Of a DNA stretch of 64,000 nt, positions 1 through 8,702 are shown one piece after another. Position 1 is the first letter of the stretch, and each line of letters opens with the position of its first letter. The notes under the pieces are model-generated. The model was not told where the DNA came from and searched no databases. It was given only the letters and a program-made list of their open reading frames with translations. The stretch is from Methanobacteriota archaeon (GTDB lineage Archaea; Thermoplasmatota; Poseidoniia; Poseidoniales; Thalassarchaeaceae): NCBI GenBank assembly GCA_014239955.1, contig JAAZXW010000006.1:28810-92809 (forward strand), written 5' to 3'. The position numbers and the translations under genes are program-made.

Positions 1-1002
1 GGCGGCTTTGGTTGTGGATATCACTACGGCTCCAATCTTGTATGGATCGCCGTTTGAAGAGGGTCTTCTGTCTTCCAGCCTTCCGCACCACCCATCTTCG
101 ACCGTTCCGATTGGAATCCTGATCGAGGCACCTCTATCTGAAACACCATAGGAGAACTCGTGGATTGACTGCGTCTCATGCAGTCCGGTTAGCCTCTGTT
201 CGTTATGGGCACCATAGACATCCATGTGTTTCTTGATGTTCTTCCCGAATTCCTCGCAGACCTTGTTGAATGTCGCCTCGTCGCCACAAGTCCTCAGAGT
301 GGTGTCTGAGAAGTTGACGTGCATCCCAGAACCGTTCCAGTCGGTTGCCCCAAGTGGCTTGGGGTGCCAATCTATGGAAAGCCCGTACTTCTCGGCGTTC
401 CTCTCTGCCAAGTACCTGGCGACCCAAACCTCGTCTCCGGCATTCTTTGCCCCCTTGGCGAATATCTGGAATTCCCATTGCCCGACAGCCACTTCTGCAT
501 TTATCCCCTCGACATTGATTCCTGCTTCAAGGCACATGTCTAGGTGAGTCTCGATAACCTCTCTGCCGTGTGCGTTCTCAGCACCCACAGAGCAGTAGAA
601 CTGTCCTTGGCCTGTTGCATCACTGGGGAAGCCCAGTGGGAGATTCGTCTCGGGATCCCATAGGAAGTACTCCTGTTCGTAACCGAACCAGAAGTCATCA
701 TCATCATCCCCAATAGTGGCGCGACCGTTAGTGAGGTGCGGAGTGCCATCGGCATCGAACACCTCGCACATCACGAGAAATCCGTTAAGTCGATCTGGAT
801 CGGGATATATCGCTACTGGCTTCAGGAGGCAATCTGATGATGCACCCTCTGCTTGTTTTGTGGAGCTGCCGTCGAATGACCACATCTTACAGTCATCCAG
901 TTTCCCGGAGAAATCTGTCTCCACCATTGTCTTGCTCCTCATGCTTTGCGTTGGTTCAAAACCATCCAGCCATATGTACTCCAATTTTGACTTAGTTGCC
1001 AT
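1..1002 (-). CDS. glnA: Glutamine synthetase, eukaryotic-type GSII (3' end cut)
   Basis: This enzyme makes glutamine from glutamate, ammonia and ATP in the cytoplasm. The reading frame is open for 334 codons from an ATG at 1002 and runs off the window edge, so only the extreme C terminus is missing for a GSII of about 340-370 residues. Family motifs seen are WFGYEQEYFLW near residue 95, VGQWEFQI, the ATP-site stretch DWNGSGMHVNFS, and the late catalytic segment NEQRLTGLHETQSIHEF followed by DRGASIRIP. GSII is typical of eukaryotes and some bacteria rather than the GSI usual in archaea, which suggests acquisition by transfer. A TATA box lies 24-29 bases before the ATG, so the message is probably leaderless. 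Confidence 0.93.
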   Translation of the reverse strand, partial: MATKSKLEYIWLDGFEPTQSMRSKTMVETDFSGKLDDCKMWSFDGSSTKQAEGASSDCLLKPVAIYPDPDRLNGFLVMCEVFDADGTPHLTNGRATIGDDDDDFWFGYEQEYFLWDPETNLPLGFPSDATGQGQFYCSVGAENAHGREVIETHLDMCLEAGINVEGINAEVAVGQWEFQIFAKGAKNAGDEVWVARYLAERNAEKYGLSIDWHPKPLGATDWNGSGMHVNFSDTTLRTCGDEATFNKVCEEFGKNIKKHMDVYGAHNEQRLTGLHETQSIHEFSYGVSDRGASIRIPIGTVEDGWCGRLEDRRPSSNGDPYKIGAVVISTTKAA

Positions 1003-1025
1003 ATCCCTTGGCCGGGTAAAGGTAG

Positions 1026-1031
1026 TTTATA
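1026..1031 (-). promoter_or_regulatory. TATA box of the glutamine synthetase gene
   Basis: On the minus strand the sequence reads TATAAA, with its first base 29 bases before the ATG at 1002. That spacing puts the expected archaeal transcription start at or next to the start codon, with no Shine-Dalgarno sequence in between. The 231-base gap up to the divergent MFS gene is strongly AT-rich. Confidence 0.6.
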
Positions 1032-1233
1032 GTCTGAACGTTTGATTAATAATATGATGATATTTTGGTTATTATCATTATTATATTATAAATTAATGTA
1101 CAATTGACACATACTCAGGTAAAATAATATTCATTTGAATAATATTTATTGACCCGAGTGGATTATTCCACTCGATTGAACACTTGCGCAAGGGACATTT
1201 TCTTCTCGGCCTAGGTATGAGACATTGAATAGG

Positions 1234-2502
1234 ATGAGTCGCGAGAGTGCTTTCATGGGGATGTCGGATGCATGGGCGATCCCTGATTTCAGGAAACTGG
1301 TCATCGGCAATGGCGTCAACCAGCTTGGAACCTCTATTTTCATTATTGGGATGGGTTGGACAGTGTCCCAAATCGGTGGGCCAAAGGCATACGGGATGAT
1401 ATTCACTGCATATTTTCTCGGCCACCTCCCCCTGCTCCTATATGGTGGGATGGTCGTTGATCGGATGCCGAGAAGAACGGTGGCTCTTGTGGCGGATATT
1501 GCTCAGGCCCTTATGGTAACCTTGGCAGTAATCGTGCTGGTAGCAGGATTTGAAGAAATCAAAACTCTACTGGTTGTCGTTTTCTTCACCGGGGCTGCGA
1601 CGGCATTCTCAATTCCGGCGATAGGGGCTCTGATCCCGGACCTGGTTGAAGATGAACTACTGCCGCAAGCCAATGCAATCCGAGGTGTGGCTATGACTGG
1701 TGCGTGGATGCTTGGGCCACTGATTGGTGGTTTCTCGGTTGCATCCTGGGGTATTGAGGTGTGTCTTATCCTGGATGTTTTGACTTTCGCATTCAGCGGA
1801 TTAGTACTTTGGACGATCGCTGAGATACCTGTTGACAGGGAAGAGAGTGGCAATCTCCGAGAAGAAGTCACCGAGGCATGGTCCTTCGTGAAGACCCAAC
1901 CGTGGCTATTTGCCGGAATCGTGATGTTCATGATTTGGCACATTGGGGACTCTGCGATCGAAATTGGCATACCGTTCATCATCCAGAACAATGACCTTGG
2001 TGCTAAGGCATTCGGGATCTTCGGGGCGATTGGGGCTGGTGGGGCGATGATCGGCTCCGTCGTTGGAGGCATTTGGCCGGTCTCGAAAGAGTTACGGGGG
2101 CTTGTTTTCTATGTCCTCATCGGAGGGATAGCCTGGTGCATGCTGATGTGGGCGATGCCCATTCCCTTCCTGCTGATCCTCGTTTTCGTATTCCTAGAAG
2201 GGGTTCTCGGTGGGACCTTGGGGGTGATTTGGCGGACCACGATGTCTGATAGCGTTGACCAGCACCTAAGGGGGAGGGTGAACTCACTGGATGCCATAGG
2301 TTCTCTGATCTTCATCCCCTTTGCCCCGCTAATGGGTGGTTGGATGATCGAGGAGACCAATGTCCTAACCACATTTGCAGTCGCTGTATCGGTCATGGTC
2401 CTCACGACCATGGCTGGACTGGTCGTCCCCTCTTTCAGGAGGTTCGAAAGGGTGGATTCGGAACTCTTCCCTATCGGGGTCGATCGAAGTCAATCTGACT
2501 AA
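1234..2502 (+). CDS. MFS transporter (EntS/MFS_3-like exporter)
   Basis: A 422-residue integral membrane protein with about twelve hydrophobic segments. After the first membrane segments there is the MFS loop motif DRMPRRT (near residue 75), followed by an FTGAATAFSIPA helix and LLPQANAIRGVAMTGAWMLGP, which resemble the EntS/MFS_3 branch of drug and siderophore exporters. The substrate cannot be read from the sequence. The ATG at 1234 is preferred to the in-frame TTG at 1225; an ATG at 1255 is also possible. The gene is divergent from glutamine synthetase and its 3' end overlaps the convergent small membrane gene by about 32 bases. Confidence 0.85.
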   Translation: MSRESAFMGMSDAWAIPDFRKLVIGNGVNQLGTSIFIIGMGWTVSQIGGPKAYGMIFTAYFLGHLPLLLYGGMVVDRMPRRTVALVADIAQALMVTLAVIVLVAGFEEIKTLLVVVFFTGAATAFSIPAIGALIPDLVEDELLPQANAIRGVAMTGAWMLGPLIGGFSVASWGIEVCLILDVLTFAFSGLVLWTIAEIPVDREESGNLREEVTEAWSFVKTQPWLFAGIVMFMIWHIGDSAIEIGIPFIIQNNDLGAKAFGIFGAIGAGGAMIGSVVGGIWPVSKELRGLVFYVLIGGIAWCMLMWAMPIPFLLILVFVFLEGVLGGTLGVIWRTTMSDSVDQHLRGRVNSLDAIGSLIFIPFAPLMGGWMIEETNVLTTFAVAVSVMVLTTMAGLVVPSFRRFERVDSELFPIGVDRSQSD

Positions 2503-2845
2503 TGTCTATCGCCAACCAATTGTCGTATATCTGCCTCTGGATTCTGATAGCTGCCCATAGTATGATCAGGAATATTATCCAAGAGAAAGCGGTCTTGCCC
2601 ATCCTTACTGGAATTTCTGTGAGAATGATGCCGTCGAACAATATGCATACGGAGATGTAGGCAACCCTCCCAAGGGTGGCTAGTAGGCTCTCCTCCTCCT
2701 GGGCCAAGACCGCCTTCACACGATTCTCCCGTGAGGCGTCTGATGCCTTCTTCAGTCGCCAGAAGGAAGACTCCGCCTCCTCCCTCCTGTCGTAGAATGG
2801 AGGAGTCTCGGATTCATCATCGGGATTGCCGGTGCTCCTCGGCAT
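2471..2845 (-). CDS. Small two-helix membrane protein, unknown function
   Basis: A 124-residue protein that I do not recognise. Residues 1-50 are charged and acidic-rich with an amphipathic KKASDASRENRVKAVLAQEEES segment. Two hydrophobic stretches follow (about residues 60-78 and 86-103), and a short polar tail ends the protein. It begins at the base next to the stop codon of the upstream ABC ATPase gene, so it is the last cistron of the peptide transporter operon. Its position suggests an accessory role to the transporter, which is inference only. Confidence 0.6.
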   Translation of the reverse strand: MPRSTGNPDDESETPPFYDRREEAESSFWRLKKASDASRENRVKAVLAQEEESLLATLGRVAYISVCILFDGIILTEIPVRMGKTAFSWIIFLIILWAAIRIQRQIYDNWLAIDISQIDFDRPR

Positions 2846-3910
<1,065 letters not shown>

Positions 3911-3913
3911 TTC

Positions 3914-5617
3914 TCACACCCACCTGTCCTGTGACTCGTCTAGGCAAATAGGGCAGCTCTCGACCCAGTGCCCCTCGCTTGCTTCCAAGAATTCGGGGCG
4001 AGTACCCAATGTCTCGCCCTCCCTTTCCATTCTCTGGCAGAAACGACATCCAGAGACGAAATCCGAGGGATTCGCAACCTGTCCGGGTATTGCTGGAAGG
4101 ACTGATCCCCTTTCCGACTCGAGGCTTGGAGTGCAGGCGATTAGCCCTCTTGTGTAAGCGTGTAATGGGTTGGAGAAAATCTCCCTAACAGAGGCCTTCT
4201 CTACTACTCTGCCAGCGTACATCACCGTTACGTCATCGCACATCTCTGCAATCACTCCGAGGTCATGAGTGATCAGCAGGATTGCAGTCCCCTTCTCATC
4301 TCGGAGGGCCTTCATTAGGTTGAGTATCTGAGCCTGGATTGTAACGTCAAGAGCAGTGGTGGGTTCGTCGGCAATCAGTAGCTTGGGCTCACATGCCATC
4401 ATCATCCCAATCATTACCCTCTGCCTCATGCCTCCGGAAAGTTCGTGTGGATACATATTGGCGACGGCCTTGGGGTCGGGAATCCTGACGTCATCCAGGA
4501 TGCCCTCGACCTGCCTAATGTGAGCTGGGTCCAACCTAAGGAAGTCGGCCCAGATGATGAATGGGATAGCAAGTAGTGCGCATATCACTAGAATCGCAGA
4601 TAGTCCGGATAGCGGCATCCAAATCATCAGGAAGATTGCCAGGTAAGAAGCAATCGCATGGGGGATGTACAAAGAGAGATCGGAGAATGAGGAGTCGTCT
4701 GCGAACTTACCATATCCATAGATTGCACCCATTCCGCCGACAATGAAGATGTGATTCACGAACACCATGATCAGAGCGATTGTCAAGTCAATAGTATCGC
4801 CAAACAGGCTGATTAAATCAAAACCGGATATAGCGGTCCCGAAGGCCAAGAGCCAGCTTGATAGATCTGCGAACAGAATGATCGGGGCCGAGAATACATC
4901 TAGAATCTGATCCTTGGAACCAGATAGCTGTGCTGCGAAGACGAATGAAAGTGCCGCTAATGCCACTAACGACTGACGCGGATTTGTAGAGAAGGAGTTC
5001 CTGACCATCGAGATTGGGCTCAGCAAGGCATGCCCGATTCGCTCGATTCTGGCGGTTTCCGCTTCGACTAGCCTATCGTGCTCCCTCATTACTTCAGAAA
5101 TCTGCTTCGACACCTTGTATAGGGGGTTGAGAGCTGACATTGGCTCTTGGAATATCATGCTGATCTCGTTGCCCCTAACCCATCTCATGTACCTCTGGTG
5201 CTTGCGAGATTCGGTCTTTGCCGAGAATCCCACTAGCCATGACGTTATCGTGATGGCTAAGAAAAACAGGAACAGGGAGCTGAAAAAATTGGGCTCTACT
5301 AGGATAGTAGCGAAGAATGAGAATATGGTGGCCATGACTCCAAATGCCGTGATTTTCTCCGTAAATTGTTGTATCCGACTGTTCGAAGGGGAATCCCTGA
5401 ACAGGAGTTCCTCGCCCTGATATCTGACGCTCCCTTCGTCGACCTCGCAGGTTGCGAGTCCTATGGAGACCAATGAGGTAACTGACTTTCCACATCCAGA
5501 CTCGCCGACTAGTCCCATTATCTGTCCCTCATCGACCTTCAGATCAACTGAGTTTAGGGCCTCCACTGATCCGTCGAGGGTGTCGAAGTGGACTCTGAGT
5601 CCCTGAATCTCCAGCAC
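3914..5617 (-). CDS. dppD: Peptide ABC transporter ATPase (DppD-type) with membrane-helix insertions
   Basis: An ABC ATPase of the DppD class, but about 567 residues instead of about 330. Numbered from the longer start at 5680, Walker A GESGCGKS is at 59-66, Q-loop FQEPMSALNP at 177-185, signature LSGGMRQR at 414-421, Walker B LLIADEPTTALD at 434-445 and the switch His at 472, so the catalytic core is intact. Insert 1 (about 100-168) holds two hydrophobic segments between Walker A and the Q-loop. Insert 2 (about 215-390) holds five or so more between the Q-loop and the signature. The frame has no stop and the family motifs continue on both sides. The GTG at 5617 is chosen because homology begins there and a GGAGGTGA lies upstream; the ORF is open back to 5680, overlapping dppC. 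Confidence 0.88.
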   Translation of the reverse strand: MLEIQGLRVHFDTLDGSVEALNSVDLKVDEGQIMGLVGESGCGKSVTSLVSIGLATCEVDEGSVRYQGEELLFRDSPSNSRIQQFTEKITAFGVMATIFSFFATILVEPNFFSSLFLFFLAITITSWLVGFSAKTESRKHQRYMRWVRGNEISMIFQEPMSALNPLYKVSKQISEVMREHDRLVEAETARIERIGHALLSPISMVRNSFSTNPRQSLVALAALSFVFAAQLSGSKDQILDVFSAPIILFADLSSWLLAFGTAISGFDLISLFGDTIDLTIALIMVFVNHIFIVGGMGAIYGYGKFADDSSFSDLSLYIPHAIASYLAIFLMIWMPLSGLSAILVICALLAIPFIIWADFLRLDPAHIRQVEGILDDVRIPDPKAVANMYPHELSGGMRQRVMIGMMMACEPKLLIADEPTTALDVTIQAQILNLMKALRDEKGTAILLITHDLGVIAEMCDDVTVMYAGRVVEKASVREIFSNPLHAYTRGLIACTPSLESERGSVLPAIPGQVANPSDFVSGCRFCQRMEREGETLGTRPEFLEASEGHWVESCPICLDESQDRWV

Positions 5618-5633
5618 TTCTCTAGCTATCCAA

Positions 5634-7403
5634 TCACCTCCTGTTCTTCGGGTCAACCACGTCCCTAATGCCGTCCCCAAGTAGGTTGAAACCGAGCACC
5701 GTCACGGCTATCGCTAAGCCCGGATATAACATCATATGGGGGGCTCGTTGGAAAGCGACCCTGCTCTCGGATATCATCAGCCCCCACTCTGCCGTATACG
5801 GTGCTGCCCCCAAGCCGAGGAAGGATAGCCCGGATGCGGATAGGATGGTCCCGCCGATATCCAAGGTGAAGGCAACAAGTAGAGGTGCCCAAGCATTGGG
5901 GAGGATGTGTCTGAACATTATCCTGCTAGGGGGCGCCCCAACGCTCTTGGCTGCCTCGACGAAAGCCATCTCCTTGACGTATAGGACCTGTCCGCGTATC
6001 AGCCTAGCATACCCGGGCCAGCCGGTGAATATCAGAGCGAACTGCACCTGCCATAGTTTGTCGAAGTCCTTGATGAGTACGATTTCTGGCCCCTCGTTTC
6101 CAGATAGTTTGAACAGAATGGCCATGGATATGAACACTACGACAGTCCTGAAGTTGAGGTACCTCCAGGGATTGGTCCAGTCGAACGATGAACCGATCCT
6201 CTTCAGTGCCCCATCCAAGCTATTTTTCTGCACGAACCTCCTATCTGCCAGAATTATTCCCACTAGAAGAACGATCACAACCAAGGAGGAGATTAGTCGC
6301 CACCCCCTGCTGTGAGAGACTCCGAAGAAATCAGGCCAGGCGAACGCGGGGAGCCACCCCACGAAGAATAGGAAGGCCAATAGGCCCACCAGAAGGGACC
6401 TGTTCTCCATCAGCATCCCCATTGCTTGGTCGCTGACCTGATCGTTGCCAGACAGAACGGTTGTGGAGAGATGAGAATTCAGGAAGTAGGCCAGCATGAG
6501 GACCGGTAAGAGGATGCCCAACCAAACGGGAAAGGTCAGGCTTGAGACCGACCGCATTGCAGCCACGAACGCCATCGCTAGGATTAGTCCGGGGATTGCG
6601 AAGAAAACGTCGCATATTCTCATTATCACCTCGTCGACCCTCCCCCCGTAGTAGCCGCTGATGCTTCCGACGATGGTCCCGATTGTGACAGTTAGAGTGG
6701 CCACGGTAATTCCGATGGTGAGGGATACTCGGGCCCCGTACACCACCTTGCTGAACACGTCATGCCCTTCTTTGTTGGTTCCGAAGATGCACGTGTCATA
6801 TTCCTCAGGCAACCACCAGTGGCTCATGTCCTCGTTTTCGTACAGGTAGGTCACCCACACGCCGCTGTAATGGGAGGAGTTCCCATACAAGTCTGGAGAG
6901 AGCACGAAAAGGGAGGAGTTGTTCGGGTCGATCGTGATTAGGGATATGTCTTGGTCATAGCCACGATCATTCTCTATCTTGATGATCTCAGTAACAGACA
7001 GGACATCCGTGTAGTATCCATAGGCAATCGAGCCACTGACTTTGTTTGCGGACTCTGCCACGACGGTCTCAGAGAATAGAGGGGATCTAGGGTTGGTGGT
7101 AATCTTCTGCTCGCGCAATGAGCACTCCTCTGAGAACGGAGGAGACTCTTGTTGGTCAGGGTTATTCGACCACTTGTCCTCGGTATCAGTAAGATTCCTG
7201 TATGGGTGCTGGACCGCTATCTCATCAGCGAAGATGGCGACCATGGAGACTGACAAAACCATCAGTAGACCGAGCATGGCTAGTAGTGAACGACGATATA
7301 TCTTCCATCCTCGTCCGAGGTTGCTGATGGACATGGACAGAGATTCCAAGAGTCGCTTCTGACTCTCTTCTCGGTCTTTTCGACCTCCTCCCCAATCTCT
7401 CAT
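5634..7403 (-). CDS. dppC: Peptide ABC transporter permease, DppC type, with long insertions
   Basis: The second membrane subunit of the importer, 589 residues against about 300 in usual DppC proteins. The N-terminal helix (41-59) is followed by an unusually long outside loop (about 60-205). The family motif FGTNKEGHDVFSKVVYGARVSL is at about 207-228 and the coupling EAA loop (VEAAKSVGAPPSRIMFRHILPN) at about 482-503. Between helix PGLILAMAFVAAM (about 271-283) and the helix before GWPGYARLIRG (about 461) sits an extra section of about 165 residues with roughly four hydrophobic segments. It overlaps dppB by 4 bases (ATGA) and precedes the ATPase that has matching hydrophobic insertions. Confidence 0.9.
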   Translation of the reverse strand: MRDWGGGRKDREESQKRLLESLSMSISNLGRGWKIYRRSLLAMLGLLMVLSVSMVAIFADEIAVQHPYRNLTDTEDKWSNNPDQQESPPFSEECSLREQKITTNPRSPLFSETVVAESANKVSGSIAYGYYTDVLSVTEIIKIENDRGYDQDISLITIDPNNSSLFVLSPDLYGNSSHYSGVWVTYLYENEDMSHWWLPEEYDTCIFGTNKEGHDVFSKVVYGARVSLTIGITVATLTVTIGTIVGSISGYYGGRVDEVIMRICDVFFAIPGLILAMAFVAAMRSVSSLTFPVWLGILLPVLMLAYFLNSHLSTTVLSGNDQVSDQAMGMLMENRSLLVGLLAFLFFVGWLPAFAWPDFFGVSHSRGWRLISSLVVIVLLVGIILADRRFVQKNSLDGALKRIGSSFDWTNPWRYLNFRTVVVFISMAILFKLSGNEGPEIVLIKDFDKLWQVQFALIFTGWPGYARLIRGQVLYVKEMAFVEAAKSVGAPPSRIMFRHILPNAWAPLLVAFTLDIGGTILSASGLSFLGLGAAPYTAEWGLMISESRVAFQRAPHMMLYPGLAIAVTVLGFNLLGDGIRDVVDPKNRR

Positions 7404-8554
7404 TCTAGCCTCACCCTCGGGTCCACAATTGCATAGGCGATGTCCACTATCAGATTAGACAGCAGGAAAATCACTGAAGTGAGTAAGGTTACTCCCATGA
7501 CGATTTGATATTCCAGTTGCAGGATTCCCAAGACGGCCACGGTCCCCATGCCGTGGATGCCGAAAACTGACTCGGTCAGCACCGCCCCCCCAATCGCACC
7601 CCCTATGGAGAATCCCAGGATGGTGACAATGGGGACCATGGCGTTCCTGCATGCGTGCACGACCACGACCCTGAACTCCGAGAGCCCCTTGGCCCTTGCA
7701 GTTCTGACGTAATCCTCGTGGAGCACCTCCAGTAGGCTGGCTCGCATGTATCTGAGTAGCGAGCCAGAGGATGCTACCCCGAGGGCAGAGCATGGCAGCA
7801 CCAGATGGATCAACGTATCCATGAACAACTCCCGATTAGTGTCGAACTCGGAGGGCAATTCTGTTAGCTTTGCATCAGTCACGAACCAACTGTCTATCAG
7901 ATGGAAACCAGTACCTGATTCTGGGTAGAATGAGTGGTAACCATCCAAGGGATATGTGTAGCTCTGCTGGTGCCTGTCGAATATAGGGAAGCACCCTCCT
8001 TCCGTGCCGAATATCGGGTCGCATATTCCCCCCACTTCAGGTCCTGTTGCGAAGTAGAGCTGCAGGAGCATGGCGAACCAGAAGATGGGGAGGCTGACGA
8101 ATGCGATGGCGAAGAACCGGGAGACGTGGTCGAACATCCTGTCCTGCCTCACGGCGCTGATAATGCCCAGGAAGATCCCTAATGGATAGGCAATCATGAG
8201 CGAGAAGAAGGCCATCTCGAGCGTTACCGGGGCGGAGGTCTTGATTATGTCCAGTACCGGACGGCCGTTTTTCTGAGACTCACCCCAATCTCCGTTGATT
8301 AGGTCGGTAATGTACCTCTCGAACTGCAGGCTGACTGGGTCATCCAGCCTAAGCCTCTCGCGGTTAGCTTGGTGTGCCGTGATTGGCTCTCCTTCGTCGG
8401 TGTAACCGACAATGAGTCCGCATTTGTCCCCGCATTGGAGGGCAGCTGGGTCGCCGGGGATTATCTGCGCCACTGCGAAGGTGAAGACCGCGACGCCTAT
8501 CATGACCGGGATGAGGAGCAAGAGCCGGCGAACGACGAATTCGTGCAACCTCAT
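7400..8554 (-). CDS. dppB: Peptide ABC transporter permease, DppB type
   Basis: The first permease of the importer, 384 residues, slightly longer than usual because of an enlarged outside loop (about 175-240) that contains two Cys residues, possibly a disulfide. The DppB signature is clear: RRLLLLIPVMIGVAVFTF at the N terminus, GDWGES, and the EAA loop DYVRTARAKGLSEFRVVVVHACRNAM in the C-terminal half, followed by GGAVLTESVFGIHGMG. It lies downstream of the binding lipoprotein gene, separated by about 150 bases that contain a strong hairpin, and overlaps dppC by 4 bases. Confidence 0.92.
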   Translation of the reverse strand: MRLHEFVVRRLLLLIPVMIGVAVFTFAVAQIIPGDPAALQCGDKCGLIVGYTDEGEPITAHQANRERLRLDDPVSLQFERYITDLINGDWGESQKNGRPVLDIIKTSAPVTLEMAFFSLMIAYPLGIFLGIISAVRQDRMFDHVSRFFAIAFVSLPIFWFAMLLQLYFATGPEVGGICDPIFGTEGGCFPIFDRHQQSYTYPLDGYHSFYPESGTGFHLIDSWFVTDAKLTELPSEFDTNRELFMDTLIHLVLPCSALGVASSGSLLRYMRASLLEVLHEDYVRTARAKGLSEFRVVVVHACRNAMVPIVTILGFSIGGAIGGAVLTESVFGIHGMGTVAVLGILQLEYQIVMGVTLLTSVIFLLSNLIVDIAYAIVDPRVRLE

Positions 8555-8644
8555 GATAGTCCCCGGCGCCGGTCCGTTAGGAGACCTATGACAGTTACCG
8601 AATGCAAAGTTGCAAACTGAATTTAGATTCAGAGATTTTCGGCT

Positions 8645-8674
8645 CGGCGGCAGACTCCCAAGGGTCTGCCGCCG
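8645..8674 (-). terminator. Intercistronic hairpin between dppA and dppB
   Basis: An 11-bp perfect inverted repeat (CGGCGGCAGAC paired with GTCTGCCGCCG) with an 8-base loop lies between the binding-protein stop codon and the first permease. No U-run follows on the minus strand. Such hairpins after binding-protein genes commonly stabilise the upstream message or reduce read-through so that the lipoprotein exceeds the permeases; applying that here is inference. Confidence 0.5.
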
Positions 8675-8702
8675 GCCTTACGTTCTTCCTGCAGGTTCTC
8701 TA

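Noticed and set aside
203..478. A 91-codon minus-strand frame inside glutamine synthetase
   Set aside because: It lies in another frame of the clear glnA gene and its translation has no family pattern.
1503..2072. A 189-codon minus-strand frame opposite the MFS gene
   Set aside because: It is antisense to a clear transporter and is low-complexity Ser/Thr/Pro-rich, as expected of a shadow frame.
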